This document shows positions 17,102 through 26,890 of a stretch of DNA of 64,000 nt, one piece after another. How positions within the stretch are numbered: the stretch's first letter is position 1; the number at the start of each line of letters is the position of its first letter. The DNA lies in assembly GCA_017502085.1 (NCBI GenBank), contig JAFVVQ010000044.1, positions 56,892 to 120,891 of the forward strand. Direction: 5' to 3'. A model generated the notes under the pieces. The model worked only from the letters and a program-made list of their open reading frames with translations. It was not told the DNA's origin and searched no databases. The translations under genes and the position numbers were made by a program. Origin of the DNA: Clostridia bacterium (lineage in GTDB: Bacteria; Bacillota; Clostridia; Oscillospirales; Acutalibacteraceae).

Positions 17102-18469
17102 ATGAGTAACCGGACAATTGCTGCAATCGCAACTCCGAATGCTCCCGGCGGAATAGGTACGGTGAGAATTTCGGGCGAAAATGCGGTTGATATTGCGGCA
17201 AAGGTGTTTAGATCCGTCAGCGGGAAAAGTCTCTGTGAGTTTAAGGGATATACTGCGTCGTTCGGCGGAGTTTATGAAAATAACGAAAAAATCGACGAGG
17301 CGGTCTGCCTCGTTTTTCGTGCGCCCAAAAGCTATACGGGTGAAGACGTTTGTGAAATAAGCTGTCACGGCGGATTATACATTACGAAAAGAGTTCTCCG
17401 TGCAGTGCTTGATGCGGGCGCTCAGCCTGCTGAGGCGGGTGAATTCACAAAAAGAGCTTTTCTTAACGGAAAAATCGACCTTGCAGGCAGTGAAAGTGTT
17501 ATGGCGCTCATCGGGGCGTCAGGCAAACAAGCCGCCGCCGCAGCCCTCAACACTCTCGACGGAAATCTGAGCAAAAAAATCAGAGAATGTGCCGACGGTA
17601 TTATCGGTGTCTGTGCGTCACTTGCCGCCTGGGTAGATTATCCTGACGAAGATATAGAGGATATCAGTGCGGCGCAGATGCTTCCCGTTTTTGAAAAAAC
17701 AAAAACGGAGCTTAACGGAATCGTACGCCGTTACGATTGCGGCAGAGCAGTGACCGACGGCATTGATACCGTTATTGTCGGCAAACCTAATGTCGGCAAA
17801 TCAACGCTTATGAATATGCTCACGGGCTTTGAACGTTCAATTGTTACCGATATTGCGGGAACAACGAGAGACATTGTTGAAGAACGCATAATGCTTGGCG
17901 AAATTATTCTGCGGGTTGCGGATACTGCGGGTATCAGGGAGACCGAAAATGTTGTTGAGAATATGGGCGTAAGTCTTGCAAAGCGCCGCCTTGAAAGGGC
18001 TGAACTTGTTCTTGCGGTTTTCGACACAAGCGTGCCGCTGAATGCGGATGATCTTGATATTATTGAACAGTGTAAGTCAAAGAAAAGCGTTGCGATTCTC
18101 AACAAAGCGGATTTACCTGCCGCCGCAGACCGAGCGGTTATCGAAAATGCATTTGAATTCACCGTTGAGCTTTCGGCTTCAACGGGTGCAGGCAGAGAAA
18201 AGCTGGAGCAAGCGGTTGCACAGATAATGATGACAAATGAATTTGACCCCGCCGCTGCTTGCCTGACAAGCGAGAGGCAGAGACAGTGCTGTATCAGGGC
18301 GATAGGTCATATCGATGAGGCGATTGCGGCAATTCACGGCGGAGTTACACTTGATGCGGTCAACGTCTGTGCGGATTGTGCTATTGAAGCGCTTCTTGAA
18401 CTGACGGGCGAAAAGGCAACCGCCGCAGTAGTCGACGAGGTTTTCTCACGTTTCTGTGTAGGTAAATAA
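17102..18469 (+). CDS. mnmE: tRNA uridine-5-carboxymethylaminomethyl GTPase MnmE
   Basis: A 455-residue protein that, with MnmG, uses methylene-tetrahydrofolate to modify U34 of several tRNAs. The N-terminal folate-binding domain (PGGIGTVRISG), helical domain and inserted GTPase are all present: G1 GKPNVGKST, G3 DTAGIRET, G4 NKAD. The C-terminus ends FCVGK, equivalent to the catalytic FCIGK with its essential Cys. The ATG at 17102 has an AAAGGA site; upstream ATGs lack one. No mnmG follows. Confidence 0.97.
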   Translation: MSNRTIAAIATPNAPGGIGTVRISGENAVDIAAKVFRSVSGKSLCEFKGYTASFGGVYENNEKIDEAVCLVFRAPKSYTGEDVCEISCHGGLYITKRVLRAVLDAGAQPAEAGEFTKRAFLNGKIDLAGSESVMALIGASGKQAAAAALNTLDGNLSKKIRECADGIIGVCASLAAWVDYPDEDIEDISAAQMLPVFEKTKTELNGIVRRYDCGRAVTDGIDTVIVGKPNVGKSTLMNMLTGFERSIVTDIAGTTRDIVEERIMLGEIILRVADTAGIRETENVVENMGVSLAKRRLERAELVLAVFDTSVPLNADDLDIIEQCKSKKSVAILNKADLPAAADRAVIENAFEFTVELSASTGAGREKLEQAVAQIMMTNEFDPAAACLTSERQRQCCIRAIGHIDEAIAAIHGGVTLDAVNVCADCAIEALLELTGEKATAAVVDEVFSRFCVGK

Positions 18470-18498
18470 TATATAAAAAGTATAAAATCATATAAAAA

Positions 18499-18535
18499 AA
18501 TCCCGCAGGGTCACCTGCGGGATTAATCTTTTTTA
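18499..18535. terminator. Bidirectional terminator between mnmE and the SurA-like gene
   Basis: An 11-bp perfect inverted repeat AATCCCGCAGG / CCTGCGGGATT (18499-18509 with 18514-18524), A-rich before and T-rich after. It ends the mre-mnmE transcript and the convergent minus-strand operon. Confidence 0.85.
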
Positions 18536-18541
18536 TCGGTG

Positions 18542-20203
18542 TCAGTCGAGCTTTGCGAGTTCTTTTCTTTCTTCGATATAGGGCTTGATTATTTCGTATG
18601 AATGCTCCCATGCATCGGAGACAAGCTCTGATTCAAGAATTTCGGGTGTGTATTTTTTGGATACTCTTTCCGCAAAAGCTTTGTCGTATGCTTCTGCGCC
18701 GAGTGAACTGACAGCAACATTCTTCCAGTCGGGGTCATCAGGGTTGGGGTTAAGATAATATAAGAAATATGAGCCATCCTCGTTGTCAATTCGGGTATAA
18801 TCGCCCGTTTTTCTTGAGGAGTCAAAAAGCCACTCTGTGACGCTTTGGCTATAGTCTCCGATTGAAATTGCGAGATTCTGACCGTAACCCTCTTCGACAA
18901 GCTTGATTGCCGCCGCCTTTGACTTGCCGCCTTCAATGAACATATTCTGTGCCTCGTCGGCATATTCCTTGTCTGTTGCTATATCGTCTTCGGTTGCTCC
19001 GTAAATGTGAGGATATTCGCAGATAACAGCCTGTTGTGAGAAGGATTCATAGGGAGTTTTGTTGATATAAACGAGGCACTCATAGATTGTGCCCTTGATG
19101 AGAGCAATGTCACCCGCATTGCGATCCTCAAGAAAAATCCATCTGCCGACGTCTTCGCCGAAGGTTTCCGCAATGGTGGTGAAGTCAACCCATCTGCATC
19201 TGGTTGCGATATCTGCGTTATAGTTTGCCTGATTTGTCGTTTTTGTGGCAAAATCAATGAACTCTTTTTCCGTGCGTATTGACGTTACGGCTTTTTTTAT
19301 ATCATCATTGACTTCGGTTGACTCGATGGGATAGATTCTGACGTCTGCGAGTCTGATGATGGGAAGGTTATCTTTATAGTATTTCTGAATCTGTGAATCG
19401 CTTACCTCTGACTTATGCTTTTCAAGTTCAAGATGCTGAACGGTACCTGCATAATAGGTCATAATTGTGTGAGCTGCATAGATTTCATAGGTAACATCCT
19501 TGCCCGCTCTTTTTTCAAGATATTCTTCAACGGATTGGTTCTTTCCCTTGGCATCCGTGATAACCATTTCATATTCATAAATCAGTCTCTGGAATTCGCT
19601 GTCGGTAAGCTGCACCTTGTTTTCAATGGCATAATCGAAAGCAGCAAAATAGAACTGCATATCTTCAATTGCATCCTGAGTGAATTTGTTTGCCCAGGTG
19701 AAGTTTTCCTCTTTGCTGCCCGGATAATTTTGCGCAAAAGGAGATTTATTATAATCGAAGCCCGTTGAGTTAGTCTGACCTCTTAAATCCATTGAAAGGC
19801 TTTCGACGGTCTTTTCGCTGCAGACGTAGTTATAATACATTTCGAATCTCGGGCGGGAAACCTCATAGTTGCCGATTTTCATAACGGCACCTTCAGCTTT
19901 GATAAATTCAGCATTTTGGCTTTCGGCTTTGTTGAGAATTTCGGCTACCTCTCTGGGCATACGGAGACCTCTGTAGTCAACGTATTCGTAGGTGTCGCCG
20001 TCCTGTTTTTCAACGGTCACGAGATTGTGGGTTACGGGTTGTTTTGTGCCGCCCATATTATTTTTGATCCATGGTGCAATCACAAAGATAACAAGCAAAA
20101 CGATTGCGGCAACACCTGCAACCGAAGCGGCCACAATGATATTTTTCCTGTTTTTCGGAGACGCATTTTTTTTGCTTTGTGCATTCTTGTTTTTCTTGCT
20201 CAT
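18542..20203 (-). CDS. Membrane-anchored SurA/PrsA-like foldase, putative
   Basis: A 553-residue protein with a Lys/Asn-rich N-terminus, one transmembrane segment at about 25-46, and a long extracytoplasmic region. An N-terminal helical region (MPREVAEILNKAE...VMKIGNYEVSRPRFEMYYNYV) resembles the SurA/PrsA chaperone domain; the following KHKSEVSDSQIQKYYKDN segment is typical just before a parvulin domain, and the region after it is a degenerate peptidyl-prolyl isomerase-like domain. It probably helps fold exported proteins. It is the last gene of the long minus-strand run. The assignment rests on fold-like pattern rather than a strict motif. Confidence 0.6.
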   Translation of the reverse strand: MSKKNKNAQSKKNASPKNRKNIIVAASVAGVAAIVLLVIFVIAPWIKNNMGGTKQPVTHNLVTVEKQDGDTYEYVDYRGLRMPREVAEILNKAESQNAEFIKAEGAVMKIGNYEVSRPRFEMYYNYVCSEKTVESLSMDLRGQTNSTGFDYNKSPFAQNYPGSKEENFTWANKFTQDAIEDMQFYFAAFDYAIENKVQLTDSEFQRLIYEYEMVITDAKGKNQSVEEYLEKRAGKDVTYEIYAAHTIMTYYAGTVQHLELEKHKSEVSDSQIQKYYKDNLPIIRLADVRIYPIESTEVNDDIKKAVTSIRTEKEFIDFATKTTNQANYNADIATRCRWVDFTTIAETFGEDVGRWIFLEDRNAGDIALIKGTIYECLVYINKTPYESFSQQAVICEYPHIYGATEDDIATDKEYADEAQNMFIEGGKSKAAAIKLVEEGYGQNLAISIGDYSQSVTEWLFDSSRKTGDYTRIDNEDGSYFLYYLNPNPDDPDWKNVAVSSLGAEAYDKAFAERVSKKYTPEILESELVSDAWEHSYEIIKPYIEERKELAKLD

Positions 20204-20221
20204 ATTATCACCTTCCGGAAA

Positions 20222-20401
20222 TTAATTCTGCTTTCTGACGATTTTATATTCATCATATGGCGTGAAATACGGGCATTCGAAGGAGCCGCCCTGCATAAAT
20301 CTGTAGAGCTCATCCTCATCGAGGTTGACACCGCATTCGTAACACTCATACTCTTCATTATAATCATAGTAAGCGCAGTTGTCGCAAATACTTGAAGCCA
20401 T
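20222..20401 (-). CDS. Small cysteine-rich protein, DUF6472-like
   Basis: A 59-residue acidic protein read from ATG at 20399-20401 to TAA at 20222-20224, with GAGAGG upstream. It has five cysteines in the pattern SICDNCAYYDY...YECYECGVNLDED...FECPYF, suggesting a small metal-binding ribbon. It recalls DUF6472 proteins found across Oscillospirales (recognition from memory). It lies between folK and the SurA-like gene in the operon. Function is unknown. Confidence 0.8.
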   Translation of the reverse strand: MASSICDNCAYYDYNEEYECYECGVNLDEDELYRFMQGGSFECPYFTPYDEYKIVRKQN

Positions 20402-20411
20402 AAAGCACCTC

Positions 20412-20912
20412 TCAATATATCGGAATTATTATTTCTTTTTCGATTTTGCGCACCCCGTCCATACCGACATCACGCAGGTGAGGGCCGAAAAACAACCCGG
20501 GCGCTCTGCCTGAGGGATAAAGCTCTAGGAGGGGAGCCATAACAAACGCACGCTCAAGGATTCTCGGATGAGGAACTGTCAGCTCATAGGTTTCACTTTT
20601 GTAGCCTTCATAGAGAATAAGGTCGAGATCGATGATTCTCGGCTCATTTTTTTTCGTACGGTGTCTGCCCATTGCGGCTTCGATACCGAGGCACTCACCC
20701 AGAAGAAGGGCAGGAGATGCGTCGGTTTCAACAAGAATAGCCGCATTATAGTATTTATCGCATTCCTCGCAGCCGACAGGCTCGGTTTCATAGACCGAGG
20801 AGGCTTTGAGAATTTTCACCTCCGACAGACGGGCGATTGCTCTGACGGCGGCGTTGATGTTTTCAATTTTATTGCCGAGATTTGAGCCCAACGCAATAAC
20901 CGCTTCACTCAT
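20412..20912 (-). CDS. folK: HPPK, 6-hydroxymethyl-7,8-dihydropterin pyrophosphokinase
   Basis: A 166-residue enzyme that pyrophosphorylates 6-hydroxymethyl-dihydropterin for dihydropteroate synthesis. Motifs: ALGSNLGNK at the N-terminus, YETEPVG, the metal and ATP signature RIIDLDLILYEG, and VPHPRILERAFVMAPL. The ATG at 20912 has GGAGG upstream and overlaps the folB stop by 8 bases. Part of folE-folP-folB-folK. Confidence 0.95.
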   Translation of the reverse strand: MSEAVIALGSNLGNKIENINAAVRAIARLSEVKILKASSVYETEPVGCEECDKYYNAAILVETDASPALLLGECLGIEAAMGRHRTKKNEPRIIDLDLILYEGYKSETYELTVPHPRILERAFVMAPLLELYPSGRAPGLFFGPHLRDVGMDGVRKIEKEIIIPIY

Positions 20913-21282
20913 TGAAAAAATCCTCCCGTTTTCTGTGAATTTCAACTCCGACCCAATCGAAGTCAGCATCTATCGGTGCATCGGGTTTCTTGAGAAGAAT
21001 CCGAAGCTCCGATATTTTTCCGAACGATGCAAAAAGTTCCTGCGCAACTCTCTGCGCCGCTCTTTCAATGAGATCATCCTTTTGTGATGTAAAGGTTTTT
21101 TTGATATTTTCAACCATCAGAGCGTAATTGACGGTATCGTCAACACGGTCGTTTTCACACGGGGCGGAGATGTCGACGAAAGCATCAATGTCAAAAATGA
21201 AATACTGACCCTGAGCTTTTTCTTCTTCCATAACACCGTGATAAGCGAAGATTCTGAGGTTTCTTATCAGAATTTTATCCAT
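20905..21282 (-). CDS. folB: Dihydroneopterin aldolase
   Basis: A 125-residue enzyme converting dihydroneopterin to 6-hydroxymethyl-dihydropterin and glycolaldehyde. The FAYHGVMEEEKAQGQYF segment carries the family's conserved HG-x-x-x-E and Q/Y-F residues; YALMVENIKK and LIERAAQRVA follow in order. Lies between folP and folK. Confidence 0.93.
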   Translation of the reverse strand: MDKILIRNLRIFAYHGVMEEEKAQGQYFIFDIDAFVDISAPCENDRVDDTVNYALMVENIKKTFTSQKDDLIERAAQRVAQELFASFGKISELRILLKKPDAPIDADFDWVGVEIHRKREDFFNE

Positions 21283-21283
21283 T

Positions 21284-22117
21284 TTATTCTCCTGTTTTTC
21301 TGAAAAGTGCATCCGCAACCTTTGCGCCCTGAACCGCACCCGCTACGTCATGAACACGGATTATGTCCGCACCTGCAGCGATTGCCGCCGTGTGTGCGGC
21401 AACGGTGCCGGGGTCACGCAAAGCACTGTTTTCTTCACCGCTTGCAATGCCGATGAATCTTTTTCTTGATGCGGCAACAAGCATAGGCACACCCTTGAAT
21501 TTGAGCCATTCAAGATTGCGCATAATTTCAATGTTATCCTTATAAGACTTGCTGAAGCCGAGACCGACATCGAAGCAAAGCTGTTCTTTCGGCAGACCGC
21601 ATTCAGCTGCGAGCTTCAGGGCGTCAAGAAAGCAACTTCTGATATGGCTGACAACTCCGTCGGGATATTCCATAACGGTATCCGAGCCACAGGGATTATG
21701 CATTACGACGTAACCTGCACCGTATTCCTTTGCGAGAGCCGCCATATCGGTGTTGAATTCACCGCTGACGTCGTTGATGATACTCGCACCCGCTTCAAGC
21801 GCCGCTTTTGCGACGGCGGGATAAAAGGTGTCAACCGAAAGGGGAATATTCAGTTTATTACTGAGTATCTCAAGGGCGGGAGCAATTCTTTCAAGTTCTT
21901 CGGAGGCGGTGAGAAACGTTGCGCCGGGTCTTGTTGAATTCGCACCCAGGTCGATGATATCCGCACCAAGCTCCTGCATTCTGAGAGCATGAGTGAGTGC
22001 TTCGCCGGGTGAGTTGAACTTGCCGCCGTCGGAAAAAGAATCAGGGGTATAGTTCAGCACACCCATTATGTAGGTTTTTTTGCCCAGCGGCAAGGTGAAA
22101 TTGCGTGTCTTAAACAT
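21284..22117 (-). CDS. folP: Dihydropteroate synthase
   Basis: A 277-residue TIM-barrel enzyme that condenses the pterin pyrophosphate with p-aminobenzoate; the target of sulfonamides. Signature segments are [57 protein letters not shown] and ASRKRFIG. Chosen start ATG at 22115-22117 after GGAGG; overlaps the folE end by 8 bases. Confidence 0.95.
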   Translation of the reverse strand: MFKTRNFTLPLGKKTYIMGVLNYTPDSFSDGGKFNSPGEALTHALRMQELGADIIDLGANSTRPGATFLTASEELERIAPALEILSNKLNIPLSVDTFYPAVAKAALEAGASIINDVSGEFNTDMAALAKEYGAGYVVMHNPCGSDTVMEYPDGVVSHIRSCFLDALKLAAECGLPKEQLCFDVGLGFSKSYKDNIEIMRNLEWLKFKGVPMLVAASRKRFIGIASGEENSALRDPGTVAAHTAAIAAGADIIRVHDVAGAVQGAKVADALFRKTGE

Positions 22118-22682
22118 CACGTCTTCCTCCGGTGAGCAATGATATTGCTTCTGCTCTTGTTCTTGCGTCGGAGCGCATAACTCCTCTGAGAGCAGAGGTG
22201 CGTGTTTCTGCACCCGAAGCTCTTGCACCTCGCATAGTCATACAAAGATGCTCCGCTTCAATAACGACTGCAACTCCTCTGGGATTGAGATTATCGAAAA
22301 GAAAATCCGCTATCTGCGACGTCAGACGCTCCTGAAGCTGGGGCCTTTTTGCAAAGCTCTCGGTGATTCTTGCAAGTTTTGAAAGACCGATAACTTTTCC
22401 GTCGGTGGGAATATATGCGATGTGAGCCTTGCCCATAAAAGGAATCAGATGATGCTCACACATTGAGTAGAGGGGAATATCCCTGACGATGACCATTTCT
22501 TCGTTGCCTTTTTCGTTGAAAAGCTTGAGATGGCGGGAAGGGTCGTCCTCGAGACCCGAAAAAATTTCTTCATACATTCTTGCAACTCTTGCGGGAGTTT
22601 CAACGAGGCCCTCTCTGTCGGGGTCTTCGCCGATGGCAATGAGAATTTCTCTGACTGCCGCTTCTATTCTCTGTTTATCCAT
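22110..22682 (-). CDS. folE: GTP cyclohydrolase I
   Basis: A 190-residue enzyme that converts GTP to dihydroneopterin triphosphate, the first step of folate synthesis. [20 protein letters not shown] carries the zinc-binding Cys and His residues, and [17 protein letters not shown] the second zinc Cys and active-site residues. First of the four fol genes, 6 bases after the transglutaminase-like gene. No tetrahydrofolate riboswitch fits in that gap. Confidence 0.97.
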   Translation of the reverse strand: MDKQRIEAAVREILIAIGEDPDREGLVETPARVARMYEEIFSGLEDDPSRHLKLFNEKGNEEMVIVRDIPLYSMCEHHLIPFMGKAHIAYIPTDGKVIGLSKLARITESFAKRPQLQERLTSQIADFLFDNLNPRGVAVVIEAEHLCMTMRGARASGAETRTSALRGVMRSDARTRAEAISLLTGGRRDV

Positions 22683-22688
22683 TAGGAA

Positions 22689-23867
22689 TCACTCCTGTTC
22701 AAATTTGGGTGCGAGAGCAAAAACAAAGTGTTCTTCGTCGGTGAAATAACCCGTCTCATTTGTGAGGATTTTCAGGTCGGAGGACTTCTTCGTAAGCTCA
22801 AGAATCCGATATATTCTTTCATTTTCAAGCAAATCGTTGATTGCTTCGTCAAATGTTTTTTTATCTGCAAAGCGGAAATAAACGGTATCGTTCCCCGCCT
22901 TGATTTCTTTTATGACAATATCTGCGAGTGTTTTCTCTTTTGAACGGTCGTAGTTTTCGAAATATGCACCCGTTCTGACAAAATAATTTTCCTGCAATGA
23001 ATTGCAGTCAAAGGTATGCGAAAATTCCGAATGAGTCAGCGAAAGAGTTTCATTATCCACATTGAAATAAAGATAGTTTTTCGACTGTCCGCCGTTTTCG
23101 TCAACGGGGTCATCCCACGTGCAGTCGAGGTTATACCAGTTTCCGCCGAGTCTGACGGCGTTCCACATATGTGCACCGCTCGGACCGTTGCCGTTTTCGG
23201 CATAGCCGCTGATGAGCACGTTTTCTATACCCGCTGCATCGAGCAGAAGCTTCGCCGCTTTTGCATAGCCCTCGCAGGCGGCTTCTCCCTTGATGAGTGC
23301 GCCGTATGCGGTCGAGCCAAGCACGGAATTCTCAAGAGAATATTCGCAGTTATCGATGATGTAATCATGGATTTCAAGCTCGGTCTGCCATAAATCCGAT
23401 TTATCAGTATGTGTTGATGCGATTTTATCACAGACGGAATCAAGTTCCGCTTTCATTTTCAGGTAGTTATCCTTGCTGACGGTATAATCGACGGAAAAGC
23501 TTGTTTTCATGCCGTGAGTGCGCAACCTGCATTTTCTGCCGACAAAAAACAAATCGGGATTGTCATTCAGCAACGCATAGAAAACTTCGTCAAGCGTTTC
23601 GGAATCAATGCGGTTGACGGGAATTTCCGAAGGCATCGAATAAATCGATGAGAGTATCATATTATAGGCGGTTTTGCCGTCGTTATCGAGTCGGGAAAAC
23701 CAGAATTTATACGGACTCCCGAAATCGGTAAGCACCGTTGCCTCAACGCTCGTGTCGGTGATGGGGTCGGAAGAATCACGATTGCCGTCGGTCACGAAAC
23801 TGATTGCCGCCGCAACGGCAACCGCAAGAATCACCGCACCGAAAAGTCGGATAATAAATTTTTTCAT
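22689..23867 (-). CDS. Secreted transglutaminase-like (papain-fold) protein
   Basis: A 392-residue protein with an N-terminal membrane/signal segment (about residues 5-25) and an extracellular domain. The triad of the transglutaminase-like fold is visible: Cys198 in GEAACEGYAKA, His233 in GAHMWNAV, Asp248 in NLDCTWDDP. Proteins of this type usually act as peptidases or crosslinkers at the cell surface. It lies between an LCP-like gene and folE in the operon. Substrate unknown. Confidence 0.82.
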   Translation of the reverse strand: MKKFIIRLFGAVILAVAVAAAISFVTDGNRDSSDPITDTSVEATVLTDFGSPYKFWFSRLDNDGKTAYNMILSSIYSMPSEIPVNRIDSETLDEVFYALLNDNPDLFFVGRKCRLRTHGMKTSFSVDYTVSKDNYLKMKAELDSVCDKIASTHTDKSDLWQTELEIHDYIIDNCEYSLENSVLGSTAYGALIKGEAACEGYAKAAKLLLDAAGIENVLISGYAENGNGPSGAHMWNAVRLGGNWYNLDCTWDDPVDENGGQSKNYLYFNVDNETLSLTHSEFSHTFDCNSLQENYFVRTGAYFENYDRSKEKTLADIVIKEIKAGNDTVYFRFADKKTFDEAINDLLENERIYRILELTKKSSDLKILTNETGYFTDEEHFVFALAPKFEQE

Positions 23868-23882
23868 ACAGACCTCTTATAA

Positions 23883-24752
23883 TCAATGAAGTTCTTCGGG
23901 GGATTCGACGGTTTCTGCCTGCAAAACTCCGTTTTCCATCAACGCAACTATTCCGTTCTCTTCCGAAGAGAAATCGACGATTGAAATATCGGTTGTCATA
24001 TTGTTTGCTATTCTGTTGAAAATTCTGCCCCGTTTGCCGAGGTTCGAGGGGTTAAAAATACCTTCGATAATCTCAAGCATAACCGCAGACTGACGGCGTT
24101 TGCCGTTTTCTCCGATGGTGTTGAGATAGAGCATATATTTGAAAAGCGTATCGCCCTTCAGGTTGTGTTTGCCCTTGATAAGCACAAGACTTAGACTATC
24201 GGATTTGTGGTTTATCTGTTCAGGTACGGTTATATCAATTCCGCTGAAATAGTTGATGAAGGATTTGAACTGAGTTTCGCTTGCACAGATATATCGGTCG
24301 ATGTCCAAATCATATGCTTTCTCGACAGAGGAAACAAGCGCTTTTTCGCCCGATTTCAGATAGATTGAGGCGGGAGTTTCGCCGCCTCCGATTGTATCGG
24401 GGGCTGAATACGGGTCAACCGCACAGACCGTTACTTTGCAATCGGGCATACTGACTCTGACGATATTCATAAAACGGATACCTTCTCTGTCCGATTCGGC
24501 ACACCAGATGAGAAAAGTTCTTTCCGCTTCGAAAACGACGGTCGGAGCTTCGCTGGTCAGCTCGGATGTTTCGGTTTCCTTTTCGATACCGAAGGCGGTA
24601 TCGATGTTGTAATCGCTGTTTTTGAGAATAGCTACAAGTGAAATACTCAGGATTGCAATAACACTGGCGATAAGAATCAGCCAGAATTTCTGCGTATTAC
24701 CTCTGTTGCTACGCTTTTGTGTTTCAAAAACAAGGCTCTTTTTCCTTGCCAT
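23883..24752 (-). CDS. Divergent LytR-CpsA-Psr (LCP)-like membrane protein
   Basis: A 289-residue protein with one N-terminal transmembrane segment (about 23-43) and an extracellular region resembling the LCP domain: KSGEKALVSSVEKAYDLDI, a FINYFSGIDITVPEQI segment, and GKRRQSAVMLEII, matching the family's late Arg/Gln motif. The early Arg-Asp pair that binds the lipid pyrophosphate in active LCP ligases (often PRD) is replaced by MPDCKV. It may be an inactive or altered cell-wall polymer transferase. Assignment is moderate. Confidence 0.6.
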   Translation of the reverse strand: MARKKSLVFETQKRSNRGNTQKFWLILIASVIAILSISLVAILKNSDYNIDTAFGIEKETETSELTSEAPTVVFEAERTFLIWCAESDREGIRFMNIVRVSMPDCKVTVCAVDPYSAPDTIGGGETPASIYLKSGEKALVSSVEKAYDLDIDRYICASETQFKSFINYFSGIDITVPEQINHKSDSLSLVLIKGKHNLKGDTLFKYMLYLNTIGENGKRRQSAVMLEIIEGIFNPSNLGKRGRIFNRIANNMTTDISIVDFSSEENGIVALMENGVLQAETVESPEELH

Positions 24753-24756
24753 AATA

Positions 24757-26610
24757 TCACCGCTTAATAATTATTGCCGCAGTTTCTTTATCAATGTGTA
24801 ATTCTCTGCCGCTGACGGTGCCGCCCGTCAACGCTTCATAGCCCTCCTCGGGCAACCAATAATCAATGGGATGGCTGTTGCGGTTTGCAACCGTCATTAT
24901 TTTTTCGCCTCTGCCCGCCCGCTCATAGGCAACGCAACCGAGCGTTGATGAAACGGGAATGAAATCACCGTCTTTGAAAACGGGGTGCTCCTTGCGGAGT
25001 TTGCCGAGCATTCTGAAATGCTCAATGAGGTCGGCATCCTCTTCGCCCCAGGGGTAACAGCCTCGGTTGAAGGGGTCTTCACCGCCGTCAACACCTGCTT
25101 CGTCGCCGTAATAAATGCAGGGTACGCCCGGAAGGGTAAACTGCATAACGGATATCAGCCTGAGCAGAGCTTTGCCGTCAGCTTTTTCGTCTTCGGTGAG
25201 ACCGCCTTGATAACGGTTGAGGTGGTCGGAGTAGTAGCCGCATTTCGTTGCAAGTCTGTTGAGGATGCGGCAGGTATCGTGAGTACCGATGTGATTCATC
25301 AGACAGTCGAGTGCGGGTTTGGGATAGTTTTCGCAGATTTCCTCAATCTTACTGTTGAAGCCGTCGGCATTTCCCGTAACGGCAAAATCAATCAACAGAT
25401 TTGCAAAAGGATAATTCATAACGGAATCAAGCTGAGCACCCTGAAGATATCTTCTTCTGTCGCCGTAGCTGATTTTGTTGGATGCGTCTTCCCAGACCTC
25501 GCCGAGAATATATGCATCGCTTTTTTCTGCCTTGACGGCGGTGCGCAGTTCATCGAGGAATTTATCGGGCAATTCGTCAGCAACGTCGAGTCTCCAGCCG
25601 CTTGCTCCCAGACGGAGCCACTTGCGGAGAATACCGTTTTCGCCCGCAATATAGTTTATATAACCGTCGTTTTCTTCGCAGATTTCGGGCAGGATATCAA
25701 CACCCCACCAGCAATCGTATTCATCGGGGAATTTCTTGAATTTATACCATTCATAATACGGCGAGTCTGTGCTGTTATAAGCACCGAGCGTACCGTAGCG
25801 TTTTTCTTTGTTGAAGTATCGGCTGTCAGCACCCGTGTGGCTGAAAACGCCGTCAAGCACAATGCGGATACCGAGTTTTTCCGCTTCGGAGCAGAGAACT
25901 TTGAAATCCTTTTCTGAGCCGAGCAGGGGATCGATTTTTTCGTAATCCGCGGTATCGTACCGATGGTTGGAGTGTGCTTCAAAAATCGGGTTGAGGTAAA
26001 TGCAGCCGACGCCGAGAGATGCAAGATAGCTGAGTTTCTGCTCAATGCCCTTGAGGTCGCCGCAAAAATAATCGTATTGCGAGATTTTGCCTTCGGAATC
26101 GGGATTCCACGTCGGTTTGCCGCCCCAGTCGGAGCGGAGGATTCTTTCTTCGGGAATATCTTTCTTTGTTTCGCCCGAGAAACGGAATCTGTCGGGGAAT
26201 ATCTGATAGATTACCGAGCCTTTAATCCAGTCGGGGGTTTCAAAATTCTTTGAATATACAGTCAGCTGAAACGATGACCCGTCGGGAGAAATTCTGCCCG
26301 TCGAGTTATTGAATTTTGTAATCTGATTGCCGCTGTATGCGTTTCTGAGCGAAAAGCGGTACCAGTAAAGTCCCTGCTTTTCAACGTTGAAGGTGACGCT
26401 CCACCATTCTTCGTTTTCACCCTCGGGTCTTTCGAAATGCAACGGGTATGAGACGGAATTGCCGCCGTCGGAGTTGAGAATCAGATCTGCGCCCGTGCAA
26501 CTGAAGCTTGCAGGCAGAATGATACGGATCGTTATTTCTTCACCCTCACGGACTGCTCCGAAGGGAGATTTGTGGTATGTCAGGCGTGAATTATACGGGA
26601 TAAAATCCAT
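24757..26610 (-). CDS. GH13 alpha-amylase family enzyme (neopullulanase-like)
   Basis: A 617-residue cytoplasmic-type glycosidase without signal peptide. An N-terminal beta domain (residues 1-125, CBM34-like) precedes the TIM barrel: KGSVIYQIFPDRF, VLDGVFSHTG, nucleophile Asp342 in GWRLDVAD, acid/base Glu371 in ILGEVWED, and Asp445 in NHIGTHDT. A short C-terminal beta domain follows. This layout fits cyclomaltodextrinase/neopullulanase (subfamily 20-like), hydrolysing maltodextrins or pullulan. Starts after AAAGGA. Confidence 0.92.
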   Translation of the reverse strand: MDFIPYNSRLTYHKSPFGAVREGEEITIRIILPASFSCTGADLILNSDGGNSVSYPLHFERPEGENEEWWSVTFNVEKQGLYWYRFSLRNAYSGNQITKFNNSTGRISPDGSSFQLTVYSKNFETPDWIKGSVIYQIFPDRFRFSGETKKDIPEERILRSDWGGKPTWNPDSEGKISQYDYFCGDLKGIEQKLSYLASLGVGCIYLNPIFEAHSNHRYDTADYEKIDPLLGSEKDFKVLCSEAEKLGIRIVLDGVFSHTGADSRYFNKEKRYGTLGAYNSTDSPYYEWYKFKKFPDEYDCWWGVDILPEICEENDGYINYIAGENGILRKWLRLGASGWRLDVADELPDKFLDELRTAVKAEKSDAYILGEVWEDASNKISYGDRRRYLQGAQLDSVMNYPFANLLIDFAVTGNADGFNSKIEEICENYPKPALDCLMNHIGTHDTCRILNRLATKCGYYSDHLNRYQGGLTEDEKADGKALLRLISVMQFTLPGVPCIYYGDEAGVDGGEDPFNRGCYPWGEEDADLIEHFRMLGKLRKEHPVFKDGDFIPVSSTLGCVAYERAGRGEKIMTVANRNSHPIDYWLPEEGYEALTGGTVSGRELHIDKETAAIIIKR

Positions 26611-26632
26611 TTTATATTGTCCTTTGATAATT

Positions 26633-26881
26633 TTATTGGGGGAGATTGTTATAGGGGATTTCGGTTATGCGCACAAGCACGTCGGTAATGAAATAGCTCA
26701 GCGTGACGAGTGCGATGATGCCGAGTGCAATGAGCAATCCGTTGATAATCTTTCTTTTCTTTACGGTTTCCTCATAACTCGGCTCGGAGCCGAAATGCGT
26801 TGAAAATTCGGTGATGCTCTCTCTCTGTGAGGGCTTCAGCGCCTTTTCGATTACACCTTTGTTTTTGTTTCTTTTCGCCAT
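26633..26881 (-). CDS. Small single-span membrane protein, unknown
   Basis: An 82-residue protein with a basic N-terminus, a central polar region (REGITEF-type segment followed by KKRK) and one transmembrane span at about residues 45-66 (INGLLIALGIIALVTLSYF), ending in a short outside tail. AAGGTG lies before the ATG. It is in line with the rnf-like genes upstream and GH13 downstream; I did not recognise a family. Confidence 0.65.
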   Translation of the reverse strand: MAKRNKNKGVIEKALKPSQRESITEFSTHFGSEPSYEETVKKRKIINGLLIALGIIALVTLSYFITDVLVRITEIPYNNLPQ

Positions 26882-26890
26882 AATTTCACC

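Noticed and set aside
22683-22688. Tetrahydrofolate riboswitch before folE
   Set aside because: Only 6 bases separate folE from the upstream gene; no room for the aptamer.
24985-25917. A 310-codon plus-strand frame
   Set aside because: Antisense to the GH13 gene, which has intact catalytic motifs; no ribosome binding site.
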